Positions 1 through 9,178 of a stretch of 64,000 bases of DNA are shown here, piece after piece; within the stretch, counting starts at the first letter, position 1, and each line of letters begins with the position of its first letter. Source of the stretch: Tetramitus jugosus (Eukaryota; Heterolobosea; Eutetramitea; Acrasida; Vahlkampfiidae); the NCBI GenBank assembly GCA_937625935.1, contig OW569377.1:372001-436000 (forward strand), written 5' to 3'. The notes beneath the pieces were generated by a model. It ran no database searches, had not been told where the DNA came from, and saw nothing but the letters and a program-made list of their open reading frames with translations. A program made the position numbers and the translations under genes.

Positions 1-418
1 AAATCTGGTTCCAATTTTGTATTGGTCAGGTGGTTAGTTCACTCAACTTCCGATAAAAAAAATAGTCAATATTTTGATGGGCATCCAAAAAAAATAGTTC
101 CTTCACAAATCTCTTGATTTTGATGGGTATAATCGCTGAGATCGAATCCAATTAATTACCCTCACAAACGTATCTCGTATCGTTCGTAAGATAACTCCGG
201 CTTTCACATTACAAAATGACAACTCCTTTATATTTTTCGTAGCTTCTTATTACTTTTAGAATCTCACCATCAATACAATCTATTCATGGAGAATGATGTC
301 TTGTGAGTAATAGCTCTATTTAGTCGTCGACTTGCTCTCCCATTATTTTCTGTAAACCGACACCACCCAAATCCAAAAATTCCCGCTCACCTCCTTTTGC
401 GGTCATATAAAATTTTTC
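1..418. other. Intergenic, no gene seen
   Basis: I see no convincing coding frame or RNA gene. The sequence is AT-rich with short A runs and probably holds the upstream region of the small membrane-protein gene that follows. Confidence 0.5.
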
Positions 419-820
419 ATGACTTTGAAAAAAAGACTTCAAAAACACACAATGATGATCACGTCTTTACCGTCGTCCCAACTACTCATGGAAATACTGT
501 CAAAAGTGGTCATTGGTGCACTCAGTGGTTGTTCACTTGGTTTATTCCTCGTTTTTCTCATCATCTTGATTCAAGAGAGAAGATGCATCTCCTATGACTC
601 TATTCTGGGTCAATTCGTTAGCTTAGTGTTCTATCCAGTATGTCTGACCATCACTGGTGCTGTGCTAGGTTTGGTTCAATGGATTGGTTTCGTTCGTGTC
701 ATTTGTGCACTTGTTGTGATGGCTGTTTTCATTTTTGGCGCCTTTTTCATGTACGGCGGAGAACAACAACAGAACTCCAAGTTGCAATCTTCCAACACCA
801 AGAAAAAGGATAATTTGTGA
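419..820 (+). CDS. Small multi-pass membrane protein, function unknown
   Basis: This encodes 133 aa. Three hydrophobic stretches are visible, at about residues 28-50, 61-86 and 90-110, and each is long enough to span a membrane. A basic N-terminus (KKRLQK) precedes them, and a hydrophilic Gln/Asn/Lys-rich tail follows from about residue 112. I do not recognise a family. In-frame ATGs also occur at 452 and 488, and starting at either would keep all three segments, so the true start is uncertain. No intron is needed. It could be a small organellar or plasma-membrane protein; nothing in the sequence decides which. Confidence 0.5.
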   Translation: MTLKKRLQKHTMMITSLPSSQLLMEILSKVVIGALSGCSLGLFLVFLIILIQERRCISYDSILGQFVSLVFYPVCLTITGAVLGLVQWIGFVRVICALVVMAVFIFGAFFMYGGEQQQNSKLQSSNTKKKDNL

Positions 821-1088
821 TATAGATGACTAGTGGTGGATGTTTGTGTTCTGGAAAAGTAACTACAGCCGCGCATAGACCAGCTTTATTGGATATTGTG
901 CTGGTCCTTTGTGAGGTCCAAGAGGTCAACAGTTGGGTCATAATGTTTTCTTGTCGGGAGTCCAACAACAAGAATGGTCAAACAATATTGCGCAATCCAA
1001 ACGGAATAAATTTTTGGGCATTTGAAGGGCCTAATCAAAATTCCACAGCAAAAAACAAGAAACACAAACACTAACCAACAAACAAAGC

Positions 1089-2657
1089 ATGGGTAACGCC
1101 ATTCGGTCCTCCAACAACAACGACGATTTCGAAGAGAAACATTCTTCTGACTCCACCTCTTCAACCCGTAGATCACCACGTTTCTCTAGTCCCCGCCGCT
1201 CCAAACGGTTCAGCACATCCAACTCCGACCCGCTTCCTATTCTCCCGCATGACATCGTTCTCGCCAAAATTACGAACAGTAAACAATTTCAACAGAAATT
1301 GGGCTCTAGCATGAATCGGATGCGCCATTTCGCCAAACAAGTGTCGGACGTTGAAGAGCTCAAACAATCCTATTTGTCTACGGATTGGCTTCATACGGTA
1401 GAGCTATACAAGGAAAGTACAGTGGAGGACGATGAGGATGAAGAGGATGAAAGTCAGCGCCGTCATTGCTCTCTCATGACATCGAGTAGTGGTGGTGCTG
1501 TTCATCATCACCATCACCATCATCATGATCACCACGAACATCACGACCATCATCTCAACATTAGCTCTACACTGAGTAATCATTTGAACACTGTGCTAGG
1601 CATTACATCGACAGAAACCAACTCCAACAGTGAAGCTTTAGCTACACCTACAGCTACAAATGGAGAAGAGGGAATCACAATACAAGAACAACAACAAGGT
1701 CATGAGACGACACATCATCAAGAACAAGATGAGCAAGAACAAGCACGAGTCGATAGAGCTGTCCATGATGATGATGGCGTCGCAACCACCACCACCACCA
1801 CACCCACAACAGAAGAACAAAAGAACTTTTTTGACTCGTTGTTGGAGTTTGAAGAAATTCCTGAACGAGAGCTCGACTCGCTCAAAAATCTCTTGTTCAT
1901 GGAAAAGATTCGCATCAAGCTATTGATCTCTGAAACAGCAGCTAGACCATCAAAGAGAGCCATTAGACAACTGGTGAGTCCACTGCTCAATAGCTTGCAT
2001 GTGTTGCCAGAGCTAGGAATGTTTCACTCGGCATTGATCATTGGTCCTTGGAAGCTAGAGTTCAACGACTCTGGTGTCGTTGTGCCACGTAAGATTATTA
2101 GCTCTGCAGCTGTGTTAACAGCAGACATTGACCATATCACGACAGTGAATCGGTTCAATGATATTGTAAATAAGTTGGCAGAGGTGATTGTCAAGTGGAA
2201 TACGACGATGCAGTACAAGGAGAATGGAGGTGATAAGACAAAAGTAGGAAATTGTCAAGATTTTGTGGATGATGTGCTTCAGGCGTTGGATATCAAGTTG
2301 AACTTTGATGGTCCAATGGCCAAGTTTATTGAGCGACTGCGGAAAACAGGAAAATGTAATTTACAGTTCGAACCGGATCCTGCGTTCATTGAGCAATATG
2401 GTCTCTCGGAAAAACTGTTCAAATTTACGGATCATGGGTCATTGGATCGATTTGTGAATGATTTATTGAAAAAGAATCCAAATTTGATGGCAGAGAGTCG
2501 ATCTGAATGGGCATTGCTAAAGTCGTTTGATAGGGCGTTTTGGTTGAAGAATGCAAAGTTTCCTGAACGTCGCGAGTACCTGCCTCATTGTAATGAACAC
2601 GGTGTGCTCGGTTGTCCATTTGGTGACCCTAGTCATTTTTCTTTCATCTGTGTGTGA
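1089..2657 (+). CDS. Protein with C-terminal permuted papain-like (NlpC/PPPDE-type) domain
   Basis: This encodes 522 aa in one exon. The N-terminus is basic and Ser-rich and begins MGNA, so Gly2 could be myristoylated, although residue 6 is Arg rather than the preferred Ser. Residues 113-245 are low complexity: an acidic patch, a His run at 139-156, then Gln- and Thr-rich segments. The ordered part starts near 245. His313 sits in a FHSALIIGPW-like strand and Cys389 in an NCQDFVDDVL helix start. His before a helix-capping Cys is the arrangement of circularly permuted papain-fold enzymes (LRAT, PPPDE, permuted NlpC/P60). A conserved-looking tail, GCPFGDPSH, ends the protein. The enzyme class is inferred from these motifs only; the substrate could be a peptide, isopeptide or acyl bond. 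An AATAAA lies at 2676, just past the stop. Confidence 0.6.
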   Translation: MGNAIRSSNNNDDFEEKHSSDSTSSTRRSPRFSSPRRSKRFSTSNSDPLPILPHDIVLAKITNSKQFQQKLGSSMNRMRHFAKQVSDVEELKQSYLSTDWLHTVELYKESTVEDDEDEEDESQRRHCSLMTSSSGGAVHHHHHHHHDHHEHHDHHLNISSTLSNHLNTVLGITSTETNSNSEALATPTATNGEEGITIQEQQQGHETTHHQEQDEQEQARVDRAVHDDDGVATTTTTTPTTEEQKNFFDSLLEFEEIPERELDSLKNLLFMEKIRIKLLISETAARPSKRAIRQLVSPLLNSLHVLPELGMFHSALIIGPWKLEFNDSGVVVPRKIISSAAVLTADIDHITTVNRFNDIVNKLAEVIVKWNTTMQYKENGGDKTKVGNCQDFVDDVLQALDIKLNFDGPMAKFIERLRKTGKCNLQFEPDPAFIEQYGLSEKLFKFTDHGSLDRFVNDLLKKNPNLMAESRSEWALLKSFDRAFWLKNAKFPERREYLPHCNEHGVLGCPFGDPSHFSFICV

Positions 2658-3171
2658 TGAGAAGTTACACCCTACAATAAAACTGATATCATGTTCAGTT
2701 GTGTGAATCATTCGAATGCTGATGTGAACAGTCCAAAAACTGGAGCTTGACAACCGTTCCCTCAGTTTCGCTCTACAAGTCTTTCCAATAAACGAGTCGT
2801 GAGTTTCGAAGAGAACGTTCTTGTAGTTTCGATTCGCGTCTTCTCAATTACGGAGGGTTCCGACTGGGTATGCGGGGTATCTATGGGTATAAAATTACCC
2901 TTCAAAGATGCCAAAACATTTCTTTTTGGAGCGAGGAAAAATTTGGAATAATTACGGGTGTGTAGCGGGATAGGTTTCATTTGGTGGATTCAAAGGAACA
3001 ACGTTCACTACAACGCCAACAGTCTCAAATTGCTCACTCCAACTCGGTTACTGTATCTGATATAAAAGCAGAGTGCATTTGAGCAACAACCAATAACAAA
3101 AACAACACACTTAATTTAATATCTCAACCTGTATATACCACACATATAACCTTATACCTCTAAACTTAATT
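2658..3171. other. Intergenic
   Basis: This holds the 3' end of the upstream gene (AATAAA at 2676) and the promoter and leader of the secreted-protein gene that starts at 3172. The last 60 bases are AC-rich, as is typical of leaders in this window. I found no supported coding frame. Confidence 0.5.
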
Positions 3172-4449
3172 ATGAAGTATAGTTCGACCAAGTTCTCCCT
3201 ATTGTTTGTAACACTCGCCCTATTGGCTGTGTTGTTCATGATTTCCACCATCAAGGCCGATGATGACGACTTTATGCCAGATTTCAAGCCTGACAAAAAT
3301 AACCACATTGCAAAGTTTTGTGGTAGAAAGTTTAAGGCTGATATGCAAGAAGATGGTCGTGAATTGGTTGTTACCAGTCTTTCCAACTGCTCTGGAAACA
3401 GAAGAAAGAGAAGATTTGACAACAACAAGAAGAATGATACCCAAAAGCATGATAACCATGACGATGATGAGGATGACCATCGTGCCAATATTCTTCGATT
3501 TGTTCTCAGTGCTGACAAGATTCCTCAATTTGCTATTCGTGCATTGAACACTCAAGCTGATGCCAAGTCCAACTTTGCTGCTAGACTCGGTTTCGATCGT
3601 ATCGCTGAAGTCGTTCCACCGACTCTGGATGCCAACACTACCTTTGATATCACTGCTAACAATGTTGTTCGTGTCGTTTTGTTGGACAATGATGACAGAG
3701 AAGGCACAGACGCATGGTCTGAAATCTCCTGCAACAACAGTACTTCCCTCAGTGACTTGTTGGAGACTTACAATGTTGACACTCCACTCGTTTGCAGTAC
3801 TTCATTGACTCTCGTCAATATGACCAACCCATTGTTCAGAAAGATGACTCTCCAAGCCATTATCACACCAAAGCAATTGGAAATGACTCTTCCAAACGGT
3901 TTGTCCAAGACCAAGAAGGTTATTACTCCAAATTCACTCAAGCTTTCCCTCTCCATTGACGGTGTGCGATACACCAACTCTTCTACTCGTTTGGCCATTG
4001 GATCATTCTTCATTTCCAAGGGTAACGGTTTGAAGAAGGATGAGAGTGATGACGATAGTGACATTGTGACCCCAGAAACTGAATCTCAACATCAAGGAGT
4101 GTTCAAGATTGTGGATGCCACATCTCCACTCGGTGGTGGTTTCTTCTCCTGGGACAAGTATGTTTCCATGAAGACTGTCACTGGCGCATATGCATCAAAG
4201 GGACTCTTGACTTCAAGAGGTGTTGCCGATGAGGAAGTTGATGCGTTTGAGAGTTTGGACACCTTTGAAGATGATGACTACAGAGTATTCAGACTGTGGT
4301 TCGTTCCTGTTGAACAAGTTGATAACTTGTTCTGGGATCCATCTACTGGTGCAGGAGAAGTTCCACTCACTAACAACGCTGTAAGATCCATTGGACAATT
4401 CTCTGCAGTTTTGTTCGTTATGTTGATGAGCGTTTTGTGCTTGTTGTAA
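3172..4449 (+). CDS. Secreted or surface-anchored protein, function unknown
   Basis: This encodes 425 aa. A clear signal peptide occupies residues 1-29 (hydrophobic core LLFVTLALLAVLF, cleavage near IKA-D). The mature protein opens with an acidic Asp run, followed by a basic NRRKRR segment and an Asp/His-rich stretch near residue 100. It ends with a hydrophobic tail of about 17 residues and no charged residue after it, which fits a GPI-anchor signal better than a transmembrane helix. Several N-x-S/T sites are present. The body looks like a beta-rich extracellular domain, but I do not recognise it. AATAAA lies about 20 nt after the stop. Secretion is supported by sequence; surface anchoring is an inference. 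Confidence 0.65.
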   Translation: MKYSSTKFSLLFVTLALLAVLFMISTIKADDDDFMPDFKPDKNNHIAKFCGRKFKADMQEDGRELVVTSLSNCSGNRRKRRFDNNKKNDTQKHDNHDDDEDDHRANILRFVLSADKIPQFAIRALNTQADAKSNFAARLGFDRIAEVVPPTLDANTTFDITANNVVRVVLLDNDDREGTDAWSEISCNNSTSLSDLLETYNVDTPLVCSTSLTLVNMTNPLFRKMTLQAIITPKQLEMTLPNGLSKTKKVITPNSLKLSLSIDGVRYTNSSTRLAIGSFFISKGNGLKKDESDDDSDIVTPETESQHQGVFKIVDATSPLGGGFFSWDKYVSMKTVTGAYASKGLLTSRGVADEEVDAFESLDTFEDDDYRVFRLWFVPVEQVDNLFWDPSTGAGEVPLTNNAVRSIGQFSAVLFVMLMSVLCLL

Positions 4450-4596
4450 TCAAGAAGAGCATTAACGAATAAAGTTCTCCTTTGATTAAAGTTCATTTCC
4501 TTTCATTGGTAGTTCACAATCCACTTCAAGAGAAAGCACAGAAACCATCAAGAACAATTGAAAACAATTTACTTTATGCAGGTGATTCGTTTGATC

Positions 4597-6792
4597 TTAC
4601 ATGAGCAAACAGTTTGCAGAGTTATCGCGAGTGCTGCGCCTATTACGTAGGATGTTATCAACGACTGGAGCATCGCTTTCTCCATAATTGGCCAACTGCT
4701 GTCTACCTGAATGCAAGAGATTTTGTTCATACTGTTCTTGTGCTGTCTGCTGTTGTTTTTCTTGCTTGGCAATTTCTATATGATTGGTTTCCCTCTTGAT
4801 GAACCGTTCAGCAGCTTGTTTAATCTCTTCTATTGTTTCTGTATCACATTGATCCAAGATTCTCTGACGCATGGCTTCGTCCGTATGATTCTTGGCAATC
4901 AACGAAATGCATTGTTTTTTGATACCAGGCGAGTCACATATATCTGACACAGTGATCAGCTCGACAGCGTTGCTAATATCCAGATTCTCAATAATTGTTT
5001 GTTCGAGCTTGGCTTTGCATTTCGAAAAACCAATTCTCGTAGCCAAGATCAACAACTCAACACTCAATTCCGCATTCACCTTCTCTACTCCCATATAAAT
5101 GTAATCTAGCAAGTTCGCAAACGTTTCTGGAGTCGTTTCAGAGAATAAGATTTCACTTTGAGTTGACTCCAATAAGCCGGAGCGGAACAATGCCTTAAAG
5201 TATTCACTTCGAGCACTGAGAATACCCTTGTGTGCCCTAAACTTGTCGCCACTGTCCATCACAATGGTTACATCAGGATACAGAGTTTCTCTGTCTTGAG
5301 CTAGTTTCTTAATGCTGTCATAGTAGACATTGACTTCTGCTGTGAGAACACAAGAATGATCAATTCGGGCACTTTCATTGAACCCAAACTCTTCTCGCAG
5401 AACCTGCAACAGCAACTTGCCATCCTTTGTCGATTCACTTGGTGCGTTAAGTGATACATTGGTGTAAATGAACTGAAGAATGTGAGTCATTAGATGATCT
5501 GGTACTCTTTCGAACGATAGTGTAGCATGTGTCTGATTGTCCATTTCACTGCTCTCCTTCAGGGCTTGTGCAATCTTCTGTGATCGCGCTGCCAAGATGG
5601 CTCGATGAACCTTGTGTTCTTTACCTTGAGATCGAATAATCAAATCGGTTTGATAGCTTTGTTCGAGCATGAGTTGATACTCGTGAGAGTTATCTGCTCC
5701 AGACACCAAGTAACCATTGTAACAGCCATAGAAAACCTTTGAAAAGTACATTGAACCAACAGGCAATACTTGTTCAAAACTAGAACGGTTCACTCGATCT
5801 CCCAAACCCAAATTTCCATGCTTGTTATATCCCTGGACGTACACAGTGCCCGCATTCGTCAAGAAACCCCAACTAGAGCTACCACCAAAGATTTGCTTAA
5901 TCAGAGATGGAGCAACTCCATTTGGTAAGTCTAGCAACGTTAGCGTACTCAGAGGTTTCTCATCATTCGATCCAGGAAGACAACCCTTGTTCATTGTTCC
6001 CCAAATGTACATGTTACCTGACGTTGTAATCGCAAGAGTGTACTTTAGTCCGCATACAACATCGCGCCAAACATATCCCGAATCTGGACATGGAATTTCC
6101 ATGACCTCGCTCTTGGGAGTGAAAAGGTTTGGTGGATAGCATTGTCCATGTTCATTGTATCCAGCGCAAAGCAATCTGTTCTTGGTTGTCAAAATCATGG
6201 AGTGCTTTCCTCCACAAACAACTTTTGCACATCTTTCATCTGCTGCTTTGTTAGGAATAGTGAGACGAACAGGTCTTCTCGTTCCTGAACTACCTCCCCA
6301 CGTGTAACAATTGCCTTGTTCATCGAGACAAGCAGAAATGTGATCTCCTGCACTTACTTGAACCACACGTTGATCCACCATGCTGGTCACAAGCAACGGA
6401 GTACCCTCCAACGTTGGCAAACCCAAACCAGTGCCCGTTCCAAAACCCCACGCATACAACTGTCCACTGTCCGTTACCGCCAAAGAATGAGTTTTTCCCG
6501 CTGCGGCATCCATGATTCGCGCTTTACCGGAGAAATAATTCACTTTTCGGGGTTGAACGGAATTAAATTCGTTCTGGGAGAAGCTGTCACCGAGTCCAAG
6601 TGCACCATATCGACTTCTACCAACAGAGTACAGCTCATGAGACTGGGAAATGATGAGACTGTGCCAGAGACCAGTAAAAATTTTTTCTGCTCGAATGTCA
6701 ATGAGAGATTGAGAGAAACTGGGTGTGGGTTGGTCACTGAGAGATCCATTGCTGAGGGATCCAAAACCTCCAAATCCAAAGGAGAATATCAT
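4597..6792 (-). CDS. RCC1-repeat protein with two BTB domains
   Basis: This encodes 731 aa in a single exon. Residues about 1-370 carry RCC1-type repeats, recognisable by recurrent LYxxGxxxxGxLGLG and H(S/T)xAxT patterns, which would build a seven-bladed propeller. Two BTB/POZ domains follow: one at about 378-460 (QTDLIIRSQGKEHKVHRAIL) and one at about 505-605 (YPDVTIVMDSGDKFRAHKGI). RCC1-BTB proteins usually act as substrate adaptors for cullin-3 ubiquitin ligases. That role is expected from the family, not shown here. The second BTB runs into a BACK-like helical tail, and the last 60 residues are Gln/Asn-rich. The start ATG at 6792 is the first in frame. The gene is convergent with the secreted-protein gene upstream. 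Confidence 0.85.
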   Translation of the reverse strand: MIFSFGFGGFGSLSNGSLSDQPTPSFSQSLIDIRAEKIFTGLWHSLIISQSHELYSVGRSRYGALGLGDSFSQNEFNSVQPRKVNYFSGKARIMDAAAGKTHSLAVTDSGQLYAWGFGTGTGLGLPTLEGTPLLVTSMVDQRVVQVSAGDHISACLDEQGNCYTWGGSSGTRRPVRLTIPNKAADERCAKVVCGGKHSMILTTKNRLLCAGYNEHGQCYPPNLFTPKSEVMEIPCPDSGYVWRDVVCGLKYTLAITTSGNMYIWGTMNKGCLPGSNDEKPLSTLTLLDLPNGVAPSLIKQIFGGSSSWGFLTNAGTVYVQGYNKHGNLGLGDRVNRSSFEQVLPVGSMYFSKVFYGCYNGYLVSGADNSHEYQLMLEQSYQTDLIIRSQGKEHKVHRAILAARSQKIAQALKESSEMDNQTHATLSFERVPDHLMTHILQFIYTNVSLNAPSESTKDGKLLLQVLREEFGFNESARIDHSCVLTAEVNVYYDSIKKLAQDRETLYPDVTIVMDSGDKFRAHKGILSARSEYFKALFRSGLLESTQSEILFSETTPETFANLLDYIYMGVEKVNAELSVELLILATRIGFSKCKAKLEQTIIENLDISNAVELITVSDICDSPGIKKQCISLIAKNHTDEAMRQRILDQCDTETIEEIKQAAERFIKRETNHIEIAKQEKQQQTAQEQYEQNLLHSGRQQLANYGESDAPVVDNILRNRRSTRDNSANCLLM

Positions 6793-7214
6793 TTTTTAGT
6801 TATTGTGTGTTTGTTTTTTGTGAATTGTGACAAATTTTGATGTTTGTACAGGCTGGGTTGTTGTGTTCCTGGGAAACGAACAGGTCGGGAACTTGATTTT
6901 AATGTCAAATGTCATAATAGTCCGACTCTAACTGTAAGAAAATACAACAGAAATAAATTGATTGTATGTTCAACTTGAGTTCATTGTTCATGTTGCTATC
7001 ACACCAGAGAAGAGACGAACAATATGATCCATGAAAGCAATAATAGCAGTTCATCTGTCAAAGATTTGCAAAGAGATCGCCAATAGCTCAAACAACAATT
7101 CCAATTCATGTCCTAACAAAGTGTGGAGTGCTTTGACACAGCCTCTTCGTGCTACTTCACCTCTTCAACCACCTTCAACCTCCTCACACTCCACAAACAG
7201 ATGCACCACAGTTA
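6793..7214. other. Intergenic, upstream of 5S copy 1
   Basis: This lies between the start of the RCC1-BTB gene (minus strand) and the 5S block. An open frame runs from about 7031 into the 5S gene, but it is explained by the 5S gene and its flank and I do not call it a protein. Confidence 0.5.
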
Positions 7215-7306
7215 GCACACCTTTCATCAATACTGGGAGTGTACAATTTCCTCACCAGCAAAAAACGCCAAAAAACGCAGAGATAGTTCCAATTTGCTTG
7301 ATGAAT
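7215..7306 (+). repeat. Repeated 5' flank of 5S rRNA gene (copy 1)
   Basis: About 90 bp directly upstream of 5S copy 1 recur, inverted, upstream of 5S copy 3 at 17852-17945. Shared blocks include TTTCATCAATACTGG, GTGTACAATTTCCTCACCAG and the 12-bp element next to the gene. Small indels in an A-rich stretch separate the two copies. The homology extends well beyond a minimal promoter, so the 5S gene seems to have been duplicated as a larger block. Confidence 0.7.
7284..7295 (+). promoter_or_regulatory. Conserved 12-bp element upstream of 5S copy 1
   Basis: TAGTTCCAATTT lies at -23 to -12 relative to the inferred 5S start. The identical 12 bases sit at exactly the same distance from the other two 5S genes in this window, including copy 2, whose flank is otherwise mostly diverged. 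Conserved sequence and spacing suggest an external RNA polymerase III promoter element. This is inferred from comparison only. Confidence 0.6.
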
Positions 7307-7426
7307 GTCTACGTTCATACAATGGTGGAACCACCTCTTCCCATTTCGAATAGAGAAGTTAAGCACCATCTGGCTGAGTCAGTATTGAGATAGGAGACTA
7401 CTCGAGAACCCTCAGTAATGTAGGCT
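7307..7426 (+). rRNA. 5S ribosomal RNA, copy 1
   Basis: This is a 120-nt 5S rRNA. The 5' end GTCTAC pairs with the 3' end GTAGGC (helix I, with one G-U pair). The hallmark loop motif AAGTTAAGCACC and the GGAGACTACT segment sit where eukaryotic 5S rRNA has them. A T4 run at 7426-7429 is the expected Pol III terminator. The sequence is identical by eye to copy 2 and differs from copy 3 by one base. Here 5S is not linked to any 18S/28S genes. In Naegleria the large rRNAs are on a plasmid, which would leave 5S chromosomal. An open frame crossing this gene is an artefact. Confidence 0.93.
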
Positions 7427-7469
7427 TTTCCCTTTTGCTGGACTCAGAAAAGCAAAAACAGAGAACAAC

Positions 7470-8507
7470 ATGGGTGGAAGTTATTCGCATGAGCTTGTAG
7501 TAGGTTCGATATCCTGTGGCAAAGTGGCTCGAACATTTTCCAATACTTTTGGGGTTTGTTCATTGGTTATGCCCAGAGACCCCACGACAGCCTCCAACAC
7601 GACATTTACGTTTCTGGATCAAGTCTTGCCCATGGATATTCTGATGGATATCTTTAGTTTCTTGGATGTTGTTCAGTTGTATGATCTCAGATACCTTAGT
7701 TCCACTTGTTTTGGAATGATCGAACAACTGTGTGAGAATTATGTTCGCTCATGTGATCAAAAACAAGAAAGGTTACTGTTGGAACGTAACCCCAGTTCTA
7801 CGACCTGGCAACAAGAATTGTTTACATGTTCTGATTTTGAGAGCAAGCAATTTGGGCACTTGTTTTCCACTTGGGGAGACTTGGCAATCAAGAGAGTGCT
7901 GTTTGAAAGAGCAGTGCCCTTTTGTTGCACTGTCGAGCAGATCCAACATTTGAAAAACAATCGACATGCTTTGGCGACTCAAAAACATATTCCACGAGTA
8001 CAGATTGCATTGCTCGGAAGTTCAGCTGTAGGAAAGACCTTGCTATGTCGGTCCATGGCTTCTGATCGAGTGGATTTCGATATGTATAATTTTCTTCCAA
8101 CAATTGGAGCTGAATTTCATTCTTTGCTCTATTCATTTGACAAAGTCGATTACAAGCTGCATCTTTGGGATACTGCAGGTATCAAGAACTACCAATCTCA
8201 ATGGCCAACGTATCTCAGGGGGACAAATGTATATGTTTTTGTCATCAGCCTTGATGATGAAGAGAGTGTAGAGAGGTTTATGACCTCAAATGAGATGGGT
8301 GATTCTTCACTTTCAGCTGTCAAAATGGTTATCGCGACGGGCAAGGACCTCAAGAGAGATAATAGGTTGAGCTACACAGTGCTAGAGTTTTGTGCAAAAC
8401 ATGACATTTCTTACTACGAGTGCAGTTTGAAAGATGATCTTCAACCATTTTATGTTCTCTATTCTCTCTTGCACCACGCTTGCTCAAACAAAGAGATCCA
8501 TGACTAA
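7470..8507 (+). CDS. F-box/Ras-like small GTPase fusion protein
   Basis: This encodes 345 aa. It begins MGGSYS, a good N-myristoylation consensus (Gly2, Ser6). An F-box-like segment lies at about 52-90 (LPMDILMDIFSFLD, then a Leu/Cys-rich helix). A small-GTPase domain starts near 175. It has P-loop GSSAVGKT (183-190), switch I PTIGAEF with Thr211, DTAG (234-237) and an ECSLK motif near the end that corresponds to the SAK loop. The base-specificity motif NKxD is degenerate: it reads ATGKDL and appears one residue short, so guanine binding may be altered. F-boxes recruit substrates to SCF ubiquitin ligases; a GTPase on the same chain could act as the sensing or targeting part. The gene begins only 43 bp after 5S copy 1. 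Confidence 0.8.
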   Translation: MGGSYSHELVVGSISCGKVARTFSNTFGVCSLVMPRDPTTASNTTFTFLDQVLPMDILMDIFSFLDVVQLYDLRYLSSTCFGMIEQLCENYVRSCDQKQERLLLERNPSSTTWQQELFTCSDFESKQFGHLFSTWGDLAIKRVLFERAVPFCCTVEQIQHLKNNRHALATQKHIPRVQIALLGSSAVGKTLLCRSMASDRVDFDMYNFLPTIGAEFHSLLYSFDKVDYKLHLWDTAGIKNYQSQWPTYLRGTNVYVFVISLDDEESVERFMTSNEMGDSSLSAVKMVIATGKDLKRDNRLSYTVLEFCAKHDISYYECSLKDDLQPFYVLYSLLHHACSNKEIHD

Positions 8508-8589
8508 GAATACAATTATTTAGTGTCTGGTCATCCCAAAGAGTTTTACTAAATTGGAATCACAAACTTTTCCACTGTTTCGATAAAAT
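8508..8589. other. Short spacer
   Basis: 3' region of the F-box/GTPase gene; nothing else seen. Confidence 0.4.
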
Positions 8590-8785
8590 CATCATCTCCC
8601 ACTATCATACCAAGTGAGCTTGCGAATACCTTCCAAATAACCTAATACCTCCCCTGTGAGTGCATTTGTTCATCCTGAGCGGTGAATACCCGCCAAATGA
8701 GGAAAGTCAAAATCTGTCACCTTGTGCAACCACTCATCTCAAGTTTGTGAACACCAACCAAGTAAGAGAGCATGATCTTTGATTC
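8590..8785 (-). pseudogene. Relic of leucine-rich repeat gene
   Basis: Read on the minus strand, broken frames give LLLGVHKLEMSGC, then VTDFDFPHLAGIH, then LTGEVLGYLEGIRKLTWYDS. These match the protist LRR pattern (xITDxxFxxLxGIxxLxMSxC). The frame is interrupted by at least two frameshifts and a stop, so no protein can be made. About two and a half repeats remain. It lies just beyond the 3' end of 5S copy 2, in the spacer after the F-box/GTPase gene. Confidence 0.5.
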
Positions 8786-8902
8786 TCCAGGTATCAAAGG
8801 TAGTTACTAGTGACTTAGTAATTGAAGCAAACTCAATCTGTTCACAAAGACGATCCTTGCAACGCCTCCAGCGCACTGAAATGCACACAAACAAGAGGCA
8901 AA

Positions 8903-9022
8903 AGCCTACATTACTGAGGGTTCTCGAGTAGTCTCCTATCTCAATACTGACTCAGCCAGATGGTGCTTAACTTCTCTATTCGAAATGGGAAGAGGTGGTT
9001 CCACCATTGTATGAACGTAGAC
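8903..9022 (-). rRNA. 5S ribosomal RNA, copy 2
   Basis: This is the complement of the same 120-nt 5S gene, with matching helix I ends, the AAGTTAAGC loop and a T-run directly after the 3' end (TTTTGCC on the minus strand). I see no difference from copy 1. Its 5' flank shares only about 30 bp with the other copies, so it was either copied separately or has diverged. Confidence 0.93.
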
Positions 9023-9033
9023 ATTCTTTATTG

Positions 9034-9045
9034 AAATTGGAACTA
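9034..9045 (-). promoter_or_regulatory. Conserved 12-bp element upstream of 5S copy 2
   Basis: TAGTTCCAATTT on the minus strand at -23 to -12 from the 5S start, same sequence and spacing as the other copies. The surrounding flank is mostly different, which makes the conservation of this element meaningful. Confidence 0.65.
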
Positions 9046-9178
9046 ACTCCGCGATTTCCACGGCTCTGTGCGAACTATTTGTGGCTGTTCATTTGAGTTA
9101 ACTTCTTCTAATTGTCCAAATACTACCGTGATTTAGCTCGCCCAAGTCTAATACTGCTACTATTAGTTGTTCAATCTC

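Noticed and set aside
7031..7393. 120-codon open frame starting MKAIIAVHLSKICKE
   Set aside because: Its second half is the 5S rRNA gene read as protein; the same peptide appears at 17765-18062 for the same reason.
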